Shown: positions 34,969 to 46,121, numbered from the stretch's first letter. The stretch is DNA of 64,000 nucleotides from Hevea brasiliensis (GCF_030052815.1 NC_079501.1:80620979-80684978), one strand, 5' to 3'. Notes: a model not told the origin generated them from the letters alone. Numbers and translations are program-made.

Positions 34969-35822
34969 AGGTGTATCCTTCTTGTCCTTCAGAGAAGCAA
35001 GATACCCTGGGCAGTTCCTTTTCCAGCGTCCATCCTGCTAGCAGTGGAAACACTTTCCTTTGCCTCTATCAGCTTTAGTCTTCCCTTTCTGTTTAGCTAT
35101 TTTCTTAGAAAGACCAGGAATCTAATGTTTCTTTTTCATATTACCTTTCTTCTTGTTGGACTTTCCAGTAGAAGAAGATGCAATCAAAGCTACCTTTTTT
35201 CCTTTATTGTCCAGCATATTCTTTTGGGCAATAACCAGCATGTTGAGTAAATCAGCCAAGGTGCATTCCTATTTAATCATATGAAAATTTGTCACAAAAT
35301 TCCCAAATGACTCAGGAAGGGACTGAAGGATCAAATCTGTCTGGAGTTGGAAATCCATGTTAAAGTCAAGATGTTCCAACTGTTCAATCAGCCCAATCAT
35401 CTTGTGGATAAGATCCCCAACATTCTGTCCCTCAGACATCCTCATGCGGAATAGCTATCTAGATATCTCATATATAGCATTCCTACTGTGCTCACCATAC
35501 AACTCTTGTAGGTGAAGAAGGATCTCACTCGCACTCTGCATATTCTCATGCTAATTCTGTAACTCATTACTCATAGAAGCAAGCATGTAACACTTGGCTC
35601 TCATATCATGTTCCTTCCACTTGTCTAAAGTATCATGTTCCTCTTGTGTGGCCTCTGGAGGTAAGGGACCAGGAACTTTGAGCCTAGAACATATCCTATA
35701 TGTTCAAGGTTCAGGACAAGTTTCAAATTTCTTAGCCAATCGTATAGATTAGGTCCTGTCAACCTATTGCGATCAAGTATGCTTGCAAGGATATTGGATG
35801 ATAGCGGTTGTTTTGTGCTCAT
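34969..35822 (-). pseudogene. gag: Copia Gag (minus-strand element)
   Basis: Starts MSTKQPLSSNILASILDRNR at 35822, in a region shared with the sister gag at 29203. A frameshift near 35640 and stops (about 35550, 35455, 35270, 35120) break it. Near 35040 the nucleocapsid knuckle reads C-F-H-C-stop-QDGRWKRNC: the His is Arg and a stop interrupts it, so RNA binding would be lost. Confidence 0.88.
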
Positions 35823-37390
35823 TATTATCAGAAAATTAATAGCAGAAAAATAACCAGATTAATTAGTAAATGTATCATGTATTTAACGAAAATGATTATG
35901 GTCTTTTAATCAAATTGGTCCTCCCACTAACTTAGCAAATCCTACACTTCCAAAGTAGAAAACAGAAATCCTAGTTGGATGGATTTCTAGTGGGTGATTG
36001 AATTCTTATAATTCTATTGATCATCCTCAGGTACATCCATTATTGGAATTACAATAAATTATAAGTGAACAACTCCTTGCCCATCACATTTCATATGAGG
36101 TTCAATCCTTTACCTAGCCCCTAATGCTCAAAATCTTAGGCACATCTATTATTGATTTATCTTGCATTAGTTAAATTGATCCCATTGAGCCAGTAATTAT
36201 GCAAATAATTTTAATGTCCTCAGGCACATCCATTATTGGCCACCAACTATTTACATATTTACAACATCTTATGCTTAACAATTATTCTTAAGAAAATCTC
36301 TTAAATAAATGCATCACCTGCAAGTATTTAAAATTTCTTAAAATAATTTTCCTCAATAGAGGGCCATGATATAATTACTTTAATTATACTATTTCCAACT
36401 TAATCATTTGTTTGGAAGATTTTGTGGTCGACTTAATTACTATTATGGACTCACTTTATACATTATCCAATTGGCATGCATATACCATATACTTGCATAC
36501 ATTCACATATATCTCATGCATACATGGATAAACAAATAATATGGTATGATCATGGACTTTCTAAGGAATTCAATTCTGAGCCACCAAGAATTGAATCAGG
36601 GCATTCCTAGGTGCATTTCATTCATACATATTACAAGAGTTGCTGAAGGAGTACATAATCAACACTTGATATTGAATTCCTCCCACTAGTCCCACCAATG
36701 CTCTTGACCTCCTTGATCTTCTTGCAATCCAATTACATAGTAATCCTTGGCATACCAAGGCGAATTTACAAGAAATAAATAAATGAAATTACAACCCAAA
36801 AAATATTACAACCTTTATAATTCATGACCAAAATAAATTAAAATAAATTAATTAATTTACAACCCAAAGAAACATAAAAGAAATAAATCCAATCACATTG
36901 GTCTTTTATAGTCCATGATCATCCATAATGCATATCACTATTTAACAATTAAATAAAACATACATACTTAAATTAAATTGAATATCTCATATTTAACATA
37001 AAAATCCAGATTTGAATATAGTTCAAACAAATTTAAAAATTCAGATTTGAAACATTCAAACAAATTTAAAAATTCAGATTTGAATCATATTCAAACAAAT
37101 TTAAAAATTCAGATTTGAATCATATTCAAATAATTTTAAAAATTCAGATTGTGATTATATTTCTAATTAAACAATTTAATTAGACATAAAATGGATCTTA
37201 GATCATACAATAATTGCATATTTAAAATCCATCAAACCTTGCGCACCACAATGGTGCCAAAAACCATGTGCACCATGGTGATCATCAAACATGTCGCCAC
37301 CTTGCTTTGCAACCAACAATGAACTTTTGATCTCATGATCAAATCACACAATTAAATCATATAATCAATAATCTAAATGGCAAATATAGT
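35823..37390 (-). other. Untranslated leader of the minus-strand copia
   Basis: AT-rich, no gene; contains the 33-37 bp tandem repeat at 37007-37155. Matches in inverse the leader at 27709-29202. Confidence 0.65.
37007..37155 (-). repeat. Tandem repeat, four units of about 33-37 bp
   Basis: Unit approximately CAAATTTAAAAATTCAGATT followed by TGAATCATATT. The plus-strand sister has only a diverged trace (about 27960-28040), so the array expanded in this copy. Confidence 0.78.
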
Positions 37391-37403
37391 GGCTCTGATA
37401 CCA
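37391..37403 (-). promoter_or_regulatory. Primer-binding site, initiator tRNA-Met type
   Basis: Minus strand TGGTATCAGAGCC, intact, next to the LTR end. Confidence 0.9.
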
Positions 37404-37404
37404 A

Positions 37405-39537
37405 TTAAAGGAGCGAAAGCATGAAAAACATAAGTTTATATCATTCAATTCAAAAAATTTTCATCTAAGGTCACATGCATCATGCAAGATTCATTTTTAT
37501 CTATTTGATTTCAATGATAAACAACATATTGAAAAATCTTTTAATATATTTTTGGATCTACATTTGCCATTTAAGATTTTAGATTAATCTAGGGTTCTAA
37601 TGAATTAACAAATTAATTCATTAGAACCCTAGATTAGATCAAGAACAAGTACACTAACCTTTTTGATGCACTGCAGTGTGTTTGGAAACTTTGGAATGTG
37701 CCTAGGACACCAGATGTTTTCCCTTTAGCTTGTCCACACCAAGATCACCAATGGCAGCCCCTTGAACAGCTTATTAAGCCTTTCCAATCAATTAGAAATT
37801 CAGGTTTTGCCTTTTGAGAGATTACAGATGTAAATAGGACACTAGAAACGATTTCTAGTATTTTTAATTCAAGAGATTGTTGGCTAATCTTTTTAAATTG
37901 ATGAGAGATGAAGAAGAAGAGAAGGAGAGGCAACCAAGGGTGGCAGCACCTTTTCAAGAATGAGCAAATTGTATTTTTCTTTTTCATCCTTTCCCTTATA
38001 TAGCTAGGTCACCACTTAAAACCCTTGCCACATGTCACCTTCTGATTGACTATAGGTTTAATTGACCCAATCACATTGTGCCAAGTGTCAAACCTATATT
38101 TAACCTTGACTTTGATCATCTTACATGATCAAAAGACATATGGCAAGCTTATGTGTAGTGCCATGTGTCACCATCTAATGGTACCACATGTCACCCTGTG
38201 AAATGACCAAAATACCCCAGTGTCTTAATTTTGAGTTCTCAACCCAAAATAATTATTTCTCTTCTTCTAATCAATTTATATCAAATATAAATAAATTAAT
38301 TAATCTCTATTAATTAATTTCTCATAATTAAATTCATATTTAAACAATTTAAATATAAATTTAATTTATACTATACATCCAATAACCTAGATTTGGTTTC
38401 AAGCCATGCTAGGGACTTTACAATCTAATTGCAAACCAAACCTATTTAATTAATCAATTAAGCTCTTTAATTAATTAATTAAATCATATTTAATTTGGTG
38501 ATTACTTGTGTATGTGTGTGAATTACTAGGCTCATCACTAATTAGTAATGAGACATGATATCAACTCTTAATATCATCAGAACTCTTTCTTACTATAAAT
38601 GATTTCTCTAAATCATTTTATGCACCTCATAGACCATGGTTAACACCTAGCATAGCATGTCATGGCCACCCAATTAGTAATAAGGTTTACCTTAAATGAA
38701 CCTATAATCATATGTTACCATGCACTAGAATCTCTCTGTTATAAAATCCCAATTCGAGCTGGAGTCATGGTTTATGTCAAACTCCATTTGCTATGAATAT
38801 TATATTCTCTTTTAATTCCAGTTCTTGATTAAAAAGATTTTCTTATCAGAAACTCTTTTCTGATTAAATCTATCTGTCTTGGCCAGGAACTTGAAACATT
38901 AAGAACAATTAAATGAACATAGGATTTTATCCCAATTTACTTAGGGTAACAGATTCCATCTTGATCAACACCTACCTCCATATATAACTAGTAGGAGCCA
39001 ACACATGCCCATATACCCATGCACAGTACAAGTATGAAAGCAGTATCAAACTCAAACTACCTATATGCAAGATAACTGTGCTATCTCAGGTCTAAAGATT
39101 ATATGCATTGATATGATTTATGACAATGCATTGACAAGAGTAAACTCCATGTGCTTGTCATAAGTGTCACTGGTTCGGCCTACTTATCATGTATAAGTGC
39201 CTATCATGTTTGTTATATGGCATGAGACTCACCATTCTATCTTATTTACATCTCATATAAATAACTTGAGAACAAACATGATTACAATCTTTCTGGATAA
39301 GTCATGTCCTTATTGTGAAGTATCCTCGATTGTGAACCAATTTATGATACTTTGTGCTAGAAATACTGTCACTCATATTCTTAACAACTTAAGAATAGAA
39401 TTTCTAACAAAATATCAATAGACCTTTTCTATTACACATAAATATATTATGTAAATGGAAAAGTGAAAATTCCTTTTATTAATAAAATAGGTACAAGATA
39501 CATACTAAATGATATGCTCTAGGGCATACTATGTTCA
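37405..39537 (-). repeat. 5' LTR of the minus-strand copia (about 2.13 kb)
   Basis: On the minus strand it begins TGAACATAGTATGCCC: the first bases differ from the family TGTTAGTAGTATGCCC, but the target duplication at 39538 fixes the edge. A TATA box (TATATAAG, 38002-37995) is intact here and mutated in the partner LTR. Confidence 0.88.
37591..37630. repeat. Perfect 17-bp-stem inverted repeat in the copia LTR
   Basis: AGGGTTCTAATGAATTA (37591-37607) pairs with its complement at 37614-37630 around a 6-base loop. The partner LTR (29785-31822) lacks this block. Confidence 0.85.
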
Positions 39538-40348
39538 TATTGCCCAAAAGAATATGCTAGGCAATAAAGGAAAAGAGGTGGCTTTAATTGTATCTTCTTC
39601 TTCTGCTGGAAAGTCTAAAGAGATGTCTCCAAAGACACCAAAAGAAAGAGATAAAATGGCCAGGATTCCATATGCTTTGGCTATTGGAAGTTTAATGTAT
39701 GCAATGTTGTGTACTAGGCCGAATATCGCATATGCTGTTAGTTTGACTAGCAGGTTTCAATCCAATCCAGTTTTGGAACACTGGATAGCTGTCAAGAATA
39801 TCCTTAAGTACTTGAGAAGAACTAAGGATTTATTCTTGATTTATGGAGGTGGCGACTTGCAATTCGATGGTTATACTGATTCTGATTTTCAATCAGATAT
39901 CAATGATAGAAAGTCTACCTCTGGGTTTGTGTTCATTTGTAATAGAGGTGCAGTTAGTTGGAAGAGTTCCAAATAGAGTACAACTGCTGATTCTCCTACA
40001 GAAGCTGAGTCTATTACTGCATCAGATGCTGTAAAAGAGGCTATTTGGATAAAGAAGTTTGTGACAAAACTTGCAGTAGTTCCTTCTATTGAGTCAGCAG
40101 TTCCTCTTTACTGTGACAACAATGAGGCAGTCATACAGGCTAAGGAACCTCGGTCTCACCAGAAATCCAAACACATAGAAAGGTGCTACCACATTGTCAG
40201 AGAGATAGTTGGGCAAAGCGATATAGCCATACAGAAAATAGCATCAGCCGAAAATCCAGCTGATCCATTCACAAAGCCTATGTCACAAACTCAGTTAGAC
40301 CGACATCTTGAGAAAATGGGTCTAAGATATTGTAATGAATGGCTCTAG
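39538..40348 (+). pseudogene. Gag/RT-RNase H fusion by internal deletion (plus-strand copia)
   Basis: Gag resumes after the target duplication (AQKNMLGNKGKEVALIVSSS, AGKSK) and runs straight into the end of RT (EMSPKTPKERDKMARIPY), with the missing part being nucleocapsid, protease, integrase and most of RT. RNase H follows (DSPTEAESITASDAV; VPLYCDNNEAV; ADPFTKPM), ending NEWL-stop at 40348. A CAG-to-TAG stop at 39974 splits the RNase H frame. The join at about 39612-39617 shows a 2-base overlap (TC) between the two parent sequences. Confidence 0.88.
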
Positions 40349-40352
40349 TGCT

Positions 40353-40362
40353 AGTGGGAGAT
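40353..40362 (+). promoter_or_regulatory. Polypurine tract of the plus-strand copia
   Basis: AGTGGGAGAT immediately before TGTTAGTAGTATAC. Confidence 0.85.
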
Positions 40363-42421
40363 TGTTAGTAGTATACCCTAGAGCATATCATTTTATATGT
40401 ATCTTGTACATATTTTATTAATAAAAGGCTATTTCACTTTTTCGTTTACATAATATTTTTTTGTGTAATAAAAAAGGTCCATTGATATTTTGTTAGAAAT
40501 TCTATTCTTAAGTTGTTAAGAATATATGTGACAGTATTTCTAGCACAAAGTATCATAAATTGGTTCACAATCGAGGATACTTCACAAAGGACATGACTTA
40601 TCTAGAAAGATTGTAATCATGTTTGTTCCCAAGGTATTTATATTAGATATAAATAAGATGGAGTGGTGAGTCTCATGCCACATAACAAACATGATGGGCA
40701 CTTATACATGATAAGTAGGCCGAACCAGTGACGTTTATGACAAGCACATGGAGTTTACTCTTGTCAATGTATTGTCATATATCATATCAGTGCATATAAT
40801 CTTTAAACCTGAGATAACACAGTTATCTTGTATATAAGTGCTTTGAGTTTGATACTGCTTTCATGCTTTTACTGTGTATGGGTATATGGGCATGTGTTGG
40901 CTCCTACTAGTTATATATGGAGATAAATGTTGATCAAGATAGAATCGGTTACCCTAAGTAAATAGGGATAAAATCCTATGTTCATTTAATTGTTCTTGAT
41001 GTTTCAAGTTCCTAGCCAAGACAGACAGATTTTGTCAGAAAAGAGTTTCTGACAAGAAAATCTAATTAATCAAGAACTGAAATTAAAAGAGAACATAATG
41101 TTCATAGCAAATGGGTTTGACATTAACCATGACTCCAGCTCGAATTGGGATTTTGTAATGGAGAGACTCTAGTCCATGGTAACATATGATTAAAGGTTCA
41201 TTTAAGGTATTCCTTATTACTGATTGGGCAGCCATGGCATACTATGCTAGGTGTCAAGCATGGTCTGTGAGATATCTAAAATGATTTAGAGAAATTATTT
41301 ACGGTAAGAAAGAGTTCTAATGATATTAAGAGTTAATATCATTTCTCATTGCCAATAAGTAATGGGCCTAGTAAGTCACACATCTACACAAGCTAATCAC
41401 CATTTAAAATATGATTTAATTGATTAATTAAAGAGTTTAATTAATTAATTAAAGAGGTTTGGTTTGCAATAAGATTACAAAGTCTATAGCATAACTTGAA
41501 ACCAAATCTAGGTTATTGGATATATAGTATAAATTAAATTTATATTTAATTTGATTAAATATGAATTTAATTATGAGAAATTAATTGATAGAGATTAATT
41601 AATTAATTAATTTATATTTAATCTAAATTGATTTAAAGAGGAGAAATTATAATTTTGGGTTGAGAACTTAAATTAAAAAGTAAGGGCACTACATGATCTT
41701 ACCACTTGTCTTCCTATGATGGAAAATCACATGTCATGATTTAAATAGAGCTTGACACTTGGCTTCATAGGATTAAATCAAATAATAACAAGATGGGATC
41801 TTGTGATGACATGTAGCAAGAGAGTAAGTTAGAATTTGACCTAAGTATATCAAGAAAAGTTATAAAGAAAAAAATATACTCCTCTCTCTTTTCTCTAATG
41901 TTGGACCGCAACATGGTGTCTCATTCTCCTCTTTTATTTCTCAATTGATTTAAGGGAAAAACTTTGATTTCCTCTTAAATTAAAATTATTAGAAAGTGTT
42001 TCTAACTCCCAATACATTCATAAAACCTTCACAAAGCATAAACTCCATCTCAAAATTGGTTGATAAGGCTTGAGAAGCCAATCTAGGAGCTGCCATTACA
42101 ACTTTGGTGTGTGCTTGTGGTGGATAAATTAGAGGGACAACATTTGGGGTCCTAAGAACATCCTAAGAGGCTTCAATTGTGCATCAAAAGGTTAGTACCT
42201 AAAAATCCCTCTTTTAGTTAGGGTTTAATTGAGTTAAATGTTAATTCATAATCTTTAATGGCAAATGAAATTTCAATGCATGCTAAAATATGTTTTGGTA
42301 TGCAATTAGGCATTGGAAATTAGTTAGGATCATAAGACACTTGGTATGGTGCATGTAACCTTAGAAATAATTTTTGAAATTCAAGGTTCTAATGCCCTTT
42401 ATTCACGCTTCCACTCCTTTA
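40363..42421 (+). repeat. 3' LTR of the plus-strand copia (2059 bp)
   Basis: Starts TGTTAGTAGTATACCC and ends CACTCCTTTA. Aligns with 25577-27691; a gap of about 50 bp near 41690 (after TAAGGGCAC) removes a repeat of ACATGTGGCACCAT-type sequence present in the 5' LTR. Confidence 0.92.
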
Positions 42422-42426
42422 AGACC

Positions 42427-42665
42427 CACACGTTTAATTATTTCATATGGACCGATAAACATAGGACTGAACTTGCCTTTTTTGCCAAATCTCAAAATCT
42501 TCTTCCATGGTGAGACTTTTAAGAAGACTTTATCACCCACTTCATATTCTATATCCCTTCTCTTTAAATCAGCATAAGATTTCTGTCTGTCCATAATTGC
42601 TTTTAGTCTATCCTTTATTAGTTTTACTCTATCCTCTATCTGTTTCACAAGTTATGGTCCCACTA
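42427..42665 (-). pseudogene. pol: Chromovirus integrase C-terminal domain
   Basis: The minus strand reads VKQIEDRVKLIKDRLKAIMD, QKSYADLKRRDIEYEVGDKV, then the GPY/F module (SPMFIGPYEIIKRVGL) typical of chromoviral integrases. The frame continues at 25571 after the copia insertion. To the right it is cut at 42665 by the Tat element; a stop lies close to that edge. The rest of its pol should lie beyond the Tat element, outside the window. Confidence 0.88.
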
Positions 42666-43270
42666 TGTTGACACCATATTTTGGCCGATCCCCAAAATCA
42701 ATAAAACTTTGAAACTGACCCCCAGTACTAAGTCTCCCTGTGACAGCTAATCACATTTCCGATCCCTCTTTGATAGACAGTCACATTTCCGATCTCTCCT
42801 CAAAGAATTGAATCAATGCTAAGTCCTCACATCAGTCAAAGCCTTACCAGTCTATTAAATCGCTCACCGATCTCTCAGACCCGTTGTCGAATCTCCGGAC
42901 CAGTCAAGTATATTCCTGATCTCTGTTAATAAATGAAATGAACTGACACTAGATCTTTTCTTACCAATTTTATTGCCGATCTCCCTTTCAAAAGTTTAAG
43001 AGCTAAGGTTTTGGTCCGGTTTAATGAGGATTCCGATCTTAAGTGTTCAAGTCAAATTTCCAATTTTAATCAAGTCCCGTTCAGCATTTCTTCCCTACCG
43101 ATCTCATGCTTATTGTGCTTTCCGATCTCTTACGCTTAGATTAATAATTGCATTTAGTTCTTGTTTTGCTATGCTCAGACAATCAAATACTTAGGCAATT
43201 CAGAGATTTTCCAATCATATCCAATCATTGAACAAAGAGCGATTTCATTTCATACCAACATTTGTACAAG

Positions 43271-45075
43271 TCATTCGGCTGGGGGATCACCCCCAGCCTG
43301 ATCTACTTTTTGCTCATTTTCTCTTTCACCCTCCACCTCCTCTTCGCTTTCCTCCTCGCCTCCGGGAGCCAGGTCGGCCATCCAAGAGAAGTCCTCCTCT
43401 GGGTAACGCTTCTAGAGCTCGGCCAAGAGATCCTTGTGAGCGTTCACATAAGCACCGGCTATTCCTGTCACCATCTCTTCATCTTTTGCCTTAAGCTCCT
43501 CGATGGAGTAAGCGACACGGCGGCCGTTGGCTCGGAGCACTGGACTTCTCTAAGAGCATGATCCCTTTCGGCGAACATGAGTGCATTCGGCGACTTATCC
43601 TCATAGTACTTCATACGCCCCTCAATTTGAGATATGTAATCCTGAGCGGATGAGAGTTGGGATCGAAGGGATGCCACTTCTTGACTCTTCTTCTCGACCT
43701 CCTTACCCAGGCAGTGAGCCTTTTCCCAGACTACGTGCATGTCGTCAAGATTGTCCGGAGACAGTCTGTCCCCATCCTCCCGAAGGCAGATAGAAGACCC
43801 CAAGACTTTGACAAAATCGAGGTTCTCCCAAACAGTCCGGTTGTTCTCCAGGGAAGCGATCAACACTTGAGCGCCACGAGAAGGGGGCCTCGCAGGAGGT
43901 CGAGAACGACCCCCTTCTGTGCTTGGAGCAACTGGGGGAGGTGGAGGCAGCTCTTCTCGTCGAGGAGGAGATCGGACAGCTTCTGCGATCGGCGGTCCCG
44001 AAGGTCGAGGCGGGTCCCCTTGTATCTCCCCAGGTTCATGGCCGGGTGTTTGAAGTAGTGCCGAACGCTTCATCTCTTTTACTTTCTGAGAAATCTCTCT
44101 TTCTTTCTTCCGCTTCCTGGAACCCTCACCACCCGCCATACCTGCACAAAGAAGAGGTCAGTGAGATCGCTAAGGTCCTGAGATCTGAGATGTAGAAAAT
44201 ACCAATGCCGAGGTCAGAGAGCGGAAGTTCGCGATGTTGGCCGGTGATCAGTTGTATGGTCCAATGGTGCAGCTCGGCAGTCACCGCATCTAAACAGGAG
44301 AACTTCTGAGTGGCCGCCTGATTCTTCAGTTCCATCACTATTAGGCTTTCCTCCTTGTTCAGGATAATACGCTTCGGAATCAAGGGCCCCTGGTGCCACC
44401 AGCTACGGGGGAAGTCCTCAAAGCAGGTCGGATTTTTGCTCCTCAAAATGAAGAAGCGGTTCTTCCAATTCTTAAGGGAGGAGGGCAGATCGGTAAAGAG
44501 CCCACAATGAGGCTTCGCCTGAAAAAACCAGTGCTCATCGTCCTTTCGGCGAGTTAGCCTGTGCAGTTCGGCGAACACCTTAGCCGTAGGACTGATTCCC
44601 TTAACTCGGCACAGGCCTCAGAAGGCTACTAAGATCCGCCACGAGTTAGGGTGAACTTGGGCAATGCACACTCGGTGATATTTTAGGACCTCCTTGAAGA
44701 AGTCGTCGGAGGAACCAAGACCGGCCTTTAACTGTTCCTCGTATACCATAACCATGTCATTCTCTTCAAAGAAGTGATCGGCTCGATGATTGTCGTGACA
44801 CCGGATAAGTTCGTACGAATCAGGACGAATATTGTACTCCTGGCTGAACAATTGCAGATCAGATTCTTGCAAGATCAATGGCAGCTCGTCCATAGGAAGA
44901 TTCTCCCTCCCTGAAGAAGGTGCATGCCTTGATGGTGCGATCTGCCCCGAGCTGGAACGGAGACCCTAGGAGGTTCTGGTTGTGCGCTCGGCCTGACCAC
45001 CTCTTCTTCATCAGACGACCACGAGAACTGAATGGAAGGAGGGCTCGTCGCTTTTTGACCTTCGGCGCCGCTCAT
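43271..45075 (-). pseudogene. Antisense two-exon gene in the 5' LTR (damaged copy)
   Basis: Same gene as 61661-63513. Exon 1 starts MSGAEGQKATSPPSIQFSWS at 45075 and ends at 44203; the intron 44202-44142 is GT...AG; exon 2 continues MAGGEGSRKRKKEREIS. Damage: a one-base loss near 44954 shifts the frame, CGA-to-TGA gives a stop at about 44620, FPLDD-type sequence is changed at 44700, 45 bases are missing in frame near 43735, and indels near 43520 and 43570-43600 scramble the C-terminal part. Retained ORF pieces: 45213-44875, 44893-44618, 44578-44126, 44139-43468. Confidence 0.75.
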
Positions 45076-45231
45076 TTTCAAAGGAAATAAAGAATTTAAA
45101 CTAAAAAGAAGATCAAAGCCGTTATCGGAGTCTGATCGGCGTCGGAAGAACTTGAGAAAACGAGAGAACTTTGAAGTTGTGAGCAAGAGACTGAAAATGA
45201 CATACAGGAGCAAATGGCTAACCCTTCACCC

Positions 45232-45240
45232 CTATTTATA
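45232..45240 (-). promoter_or_regulatory. Antisense TATA box in the 5' LTR
   Basis: Minus strand GAGTATAAATAGGGG, about 160 bases upstream of the antisense ATG at 45075. Conserved at 63671-63679 in the 3' LTR. Confidence 0.68.
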
Positions 45241-45669
45241 CTCGTCCGAGCATTTAATGCTCACAAGGTTCGAGCGGCGCATCGGTTAGCGGGACTCGCG
45301 GTGTTACGACACGTCTCACGCATATTCCTAAGATCCCATAAAGAGATCGGTTAATTATAGAGCGGATTCGGTGTTTCGAATTATGGATCGGATAAGTGTC
45401 ATTCAGGTAAAGAATCAGATCAGATAATCATATTAGAGCTCGGAAAATAATTAATAAGATAATAATTGACAAAATAAAATCTTTATTTCCAAAAGATCGG
45501 ATTACATCATTTGGGTGATCTCAAGAGATCGGAATACATTTCCAAAAGTCAGATTACATAATCTGGGCGATCTAAAGATCGGAATACATTAGAGATCTGA
45601 TTACATCAAAAGGCCGATCTCTAAAAGATCAGCGGAACATCCTATCTAAAGAGGCCTGTGACTCAATAG

Positions 45670-46026
45670 TCAACATTGTGACTGATCCAAGGGGTGTCGC
45701 CGACCGGAGCTTAATCCGCTGTCGGAACACCTAATGTGGAGGAAAGCCGCTGTCGGAACACCCAATGTGGTGAGAAGCCGAATAAACTCGAAAGAGCAAT
45801 CGCCAAGGGTCGGCGGAACATTAGCAATTTGCTTGGCCAAAATCGGTTCGCCGATTATGCCGGTGGAACGATTCGGGATCGACACGATCGAGATCCGCGA
45901 TCCAGATCGATTAATTGGTCCAGTTCTCTCACCATCATCAAACAAGGTTATACGATCACCAGGATCGTAAATTTTCAGTCGAGGAACAAAGAAGTCTATC
46001 GGAAAGGGATCAAAAACCACAATCAT
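45670..46026 (-). CDS. Second antisense ORF in the Tat LTR, 118 aa, unknown
   Basis: The start at 46026 (MIVVFDPFPIDFFVPRLKIY) is the first ATG after a TATA box at 46121-46112; an upstream in-frame ATG at 46137 would place the TATA inside the coding region and is not preferred. The protein is acidic to neutral with DPGDRITLFDDGERTG in the middle and a Cys/His-containing tail. I recognise no domain and see no signal peptide. It could be a real small gene, the first exon of a longer one, or chance. The 3' LTR copy is outside the window. Confidence 0.42.
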   Translation of the reverse strand: MIVVFDPFPIDFFVPRLKIYDPGDRITLFDDGERTGPINRSGSRISIVSIPNRSTGIIGEPILAKQIANVPPTLGDCSFEFIRLLTTLGVPTAAFLHIRCSDSGLSSGRRHPLDQSQC

Positions 46027-46111
46027 GGCCGGAACTTCTGTCGGAGCAGCTAGAACTGGAAAGTAAGAAGGAAAAGAGGGAAATCGAATGAAGGAAGTTT
46101 CTTCTGTCAGG

Positions 46112-46121
46112 GGTATATATA
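46112..46121 (-). promoter_or_regulatory. Second antisense TATA box in the 5' LTR
   Basis: Minus strand CTATATATACCC, about 90 bases upstream of the ATG at 46026. Confidence 0.5.

Larger units (their letters stand above)
29785..39537 (-). mobile_element. Ty1/copia element, minus strand, full length (9753 bp)
   Basis: Complete order on the minus strand: 5' LTR (39537 to about 37405), PBS, leader, gag, protease, integrase, RT, RNase H, polypurine tract, 3' LTR (31822-29785), with the exact target duplication TATTG. Copia order (integrase before RT) is clear. The LTR length and gag style suggest an Angela/Tork-like lineage, which is tentative. Many stops and frameshifts mean it is no longer autonomous. 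Confidence 0.93.
25577..42421 (+). mobile_element. Ty1/copia element, plus strand, internally deleted
   Basis: LTRs at 25577-27691 and 40363-42421, degenerate PBS, a 1.5-kb leader, a gag start (29203), a gag/RT fusion (39538-40348) and a polypurine tract. The flanks ATACC (25572-25576) and AGACC (42422-42426) are a target duplication with one mismatch. Removing the element and one copy restores the chromovirus integrase frame across the site. A second copia (29785-39537) sits in its gag. It lacks most of pol and must be non-autonomous. Confidence 0.9.

Noticed and set aside
39538..40348. Gag/RT fusion as a retrotransposed spliced transcript
   Set aside because: The removed segment in the sister copy does not begin with GT and end with AG at the joint.
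43228..44195. Plus-strand ORFs of 88-133 aa in the 5' LTR (and 61618-62629 in the 3' LTR)
   Set aside because: They are opposite-strand shadows of the antisense gene; the minus strand shows domain-like sequence, a start, splice sites and a TATA box.
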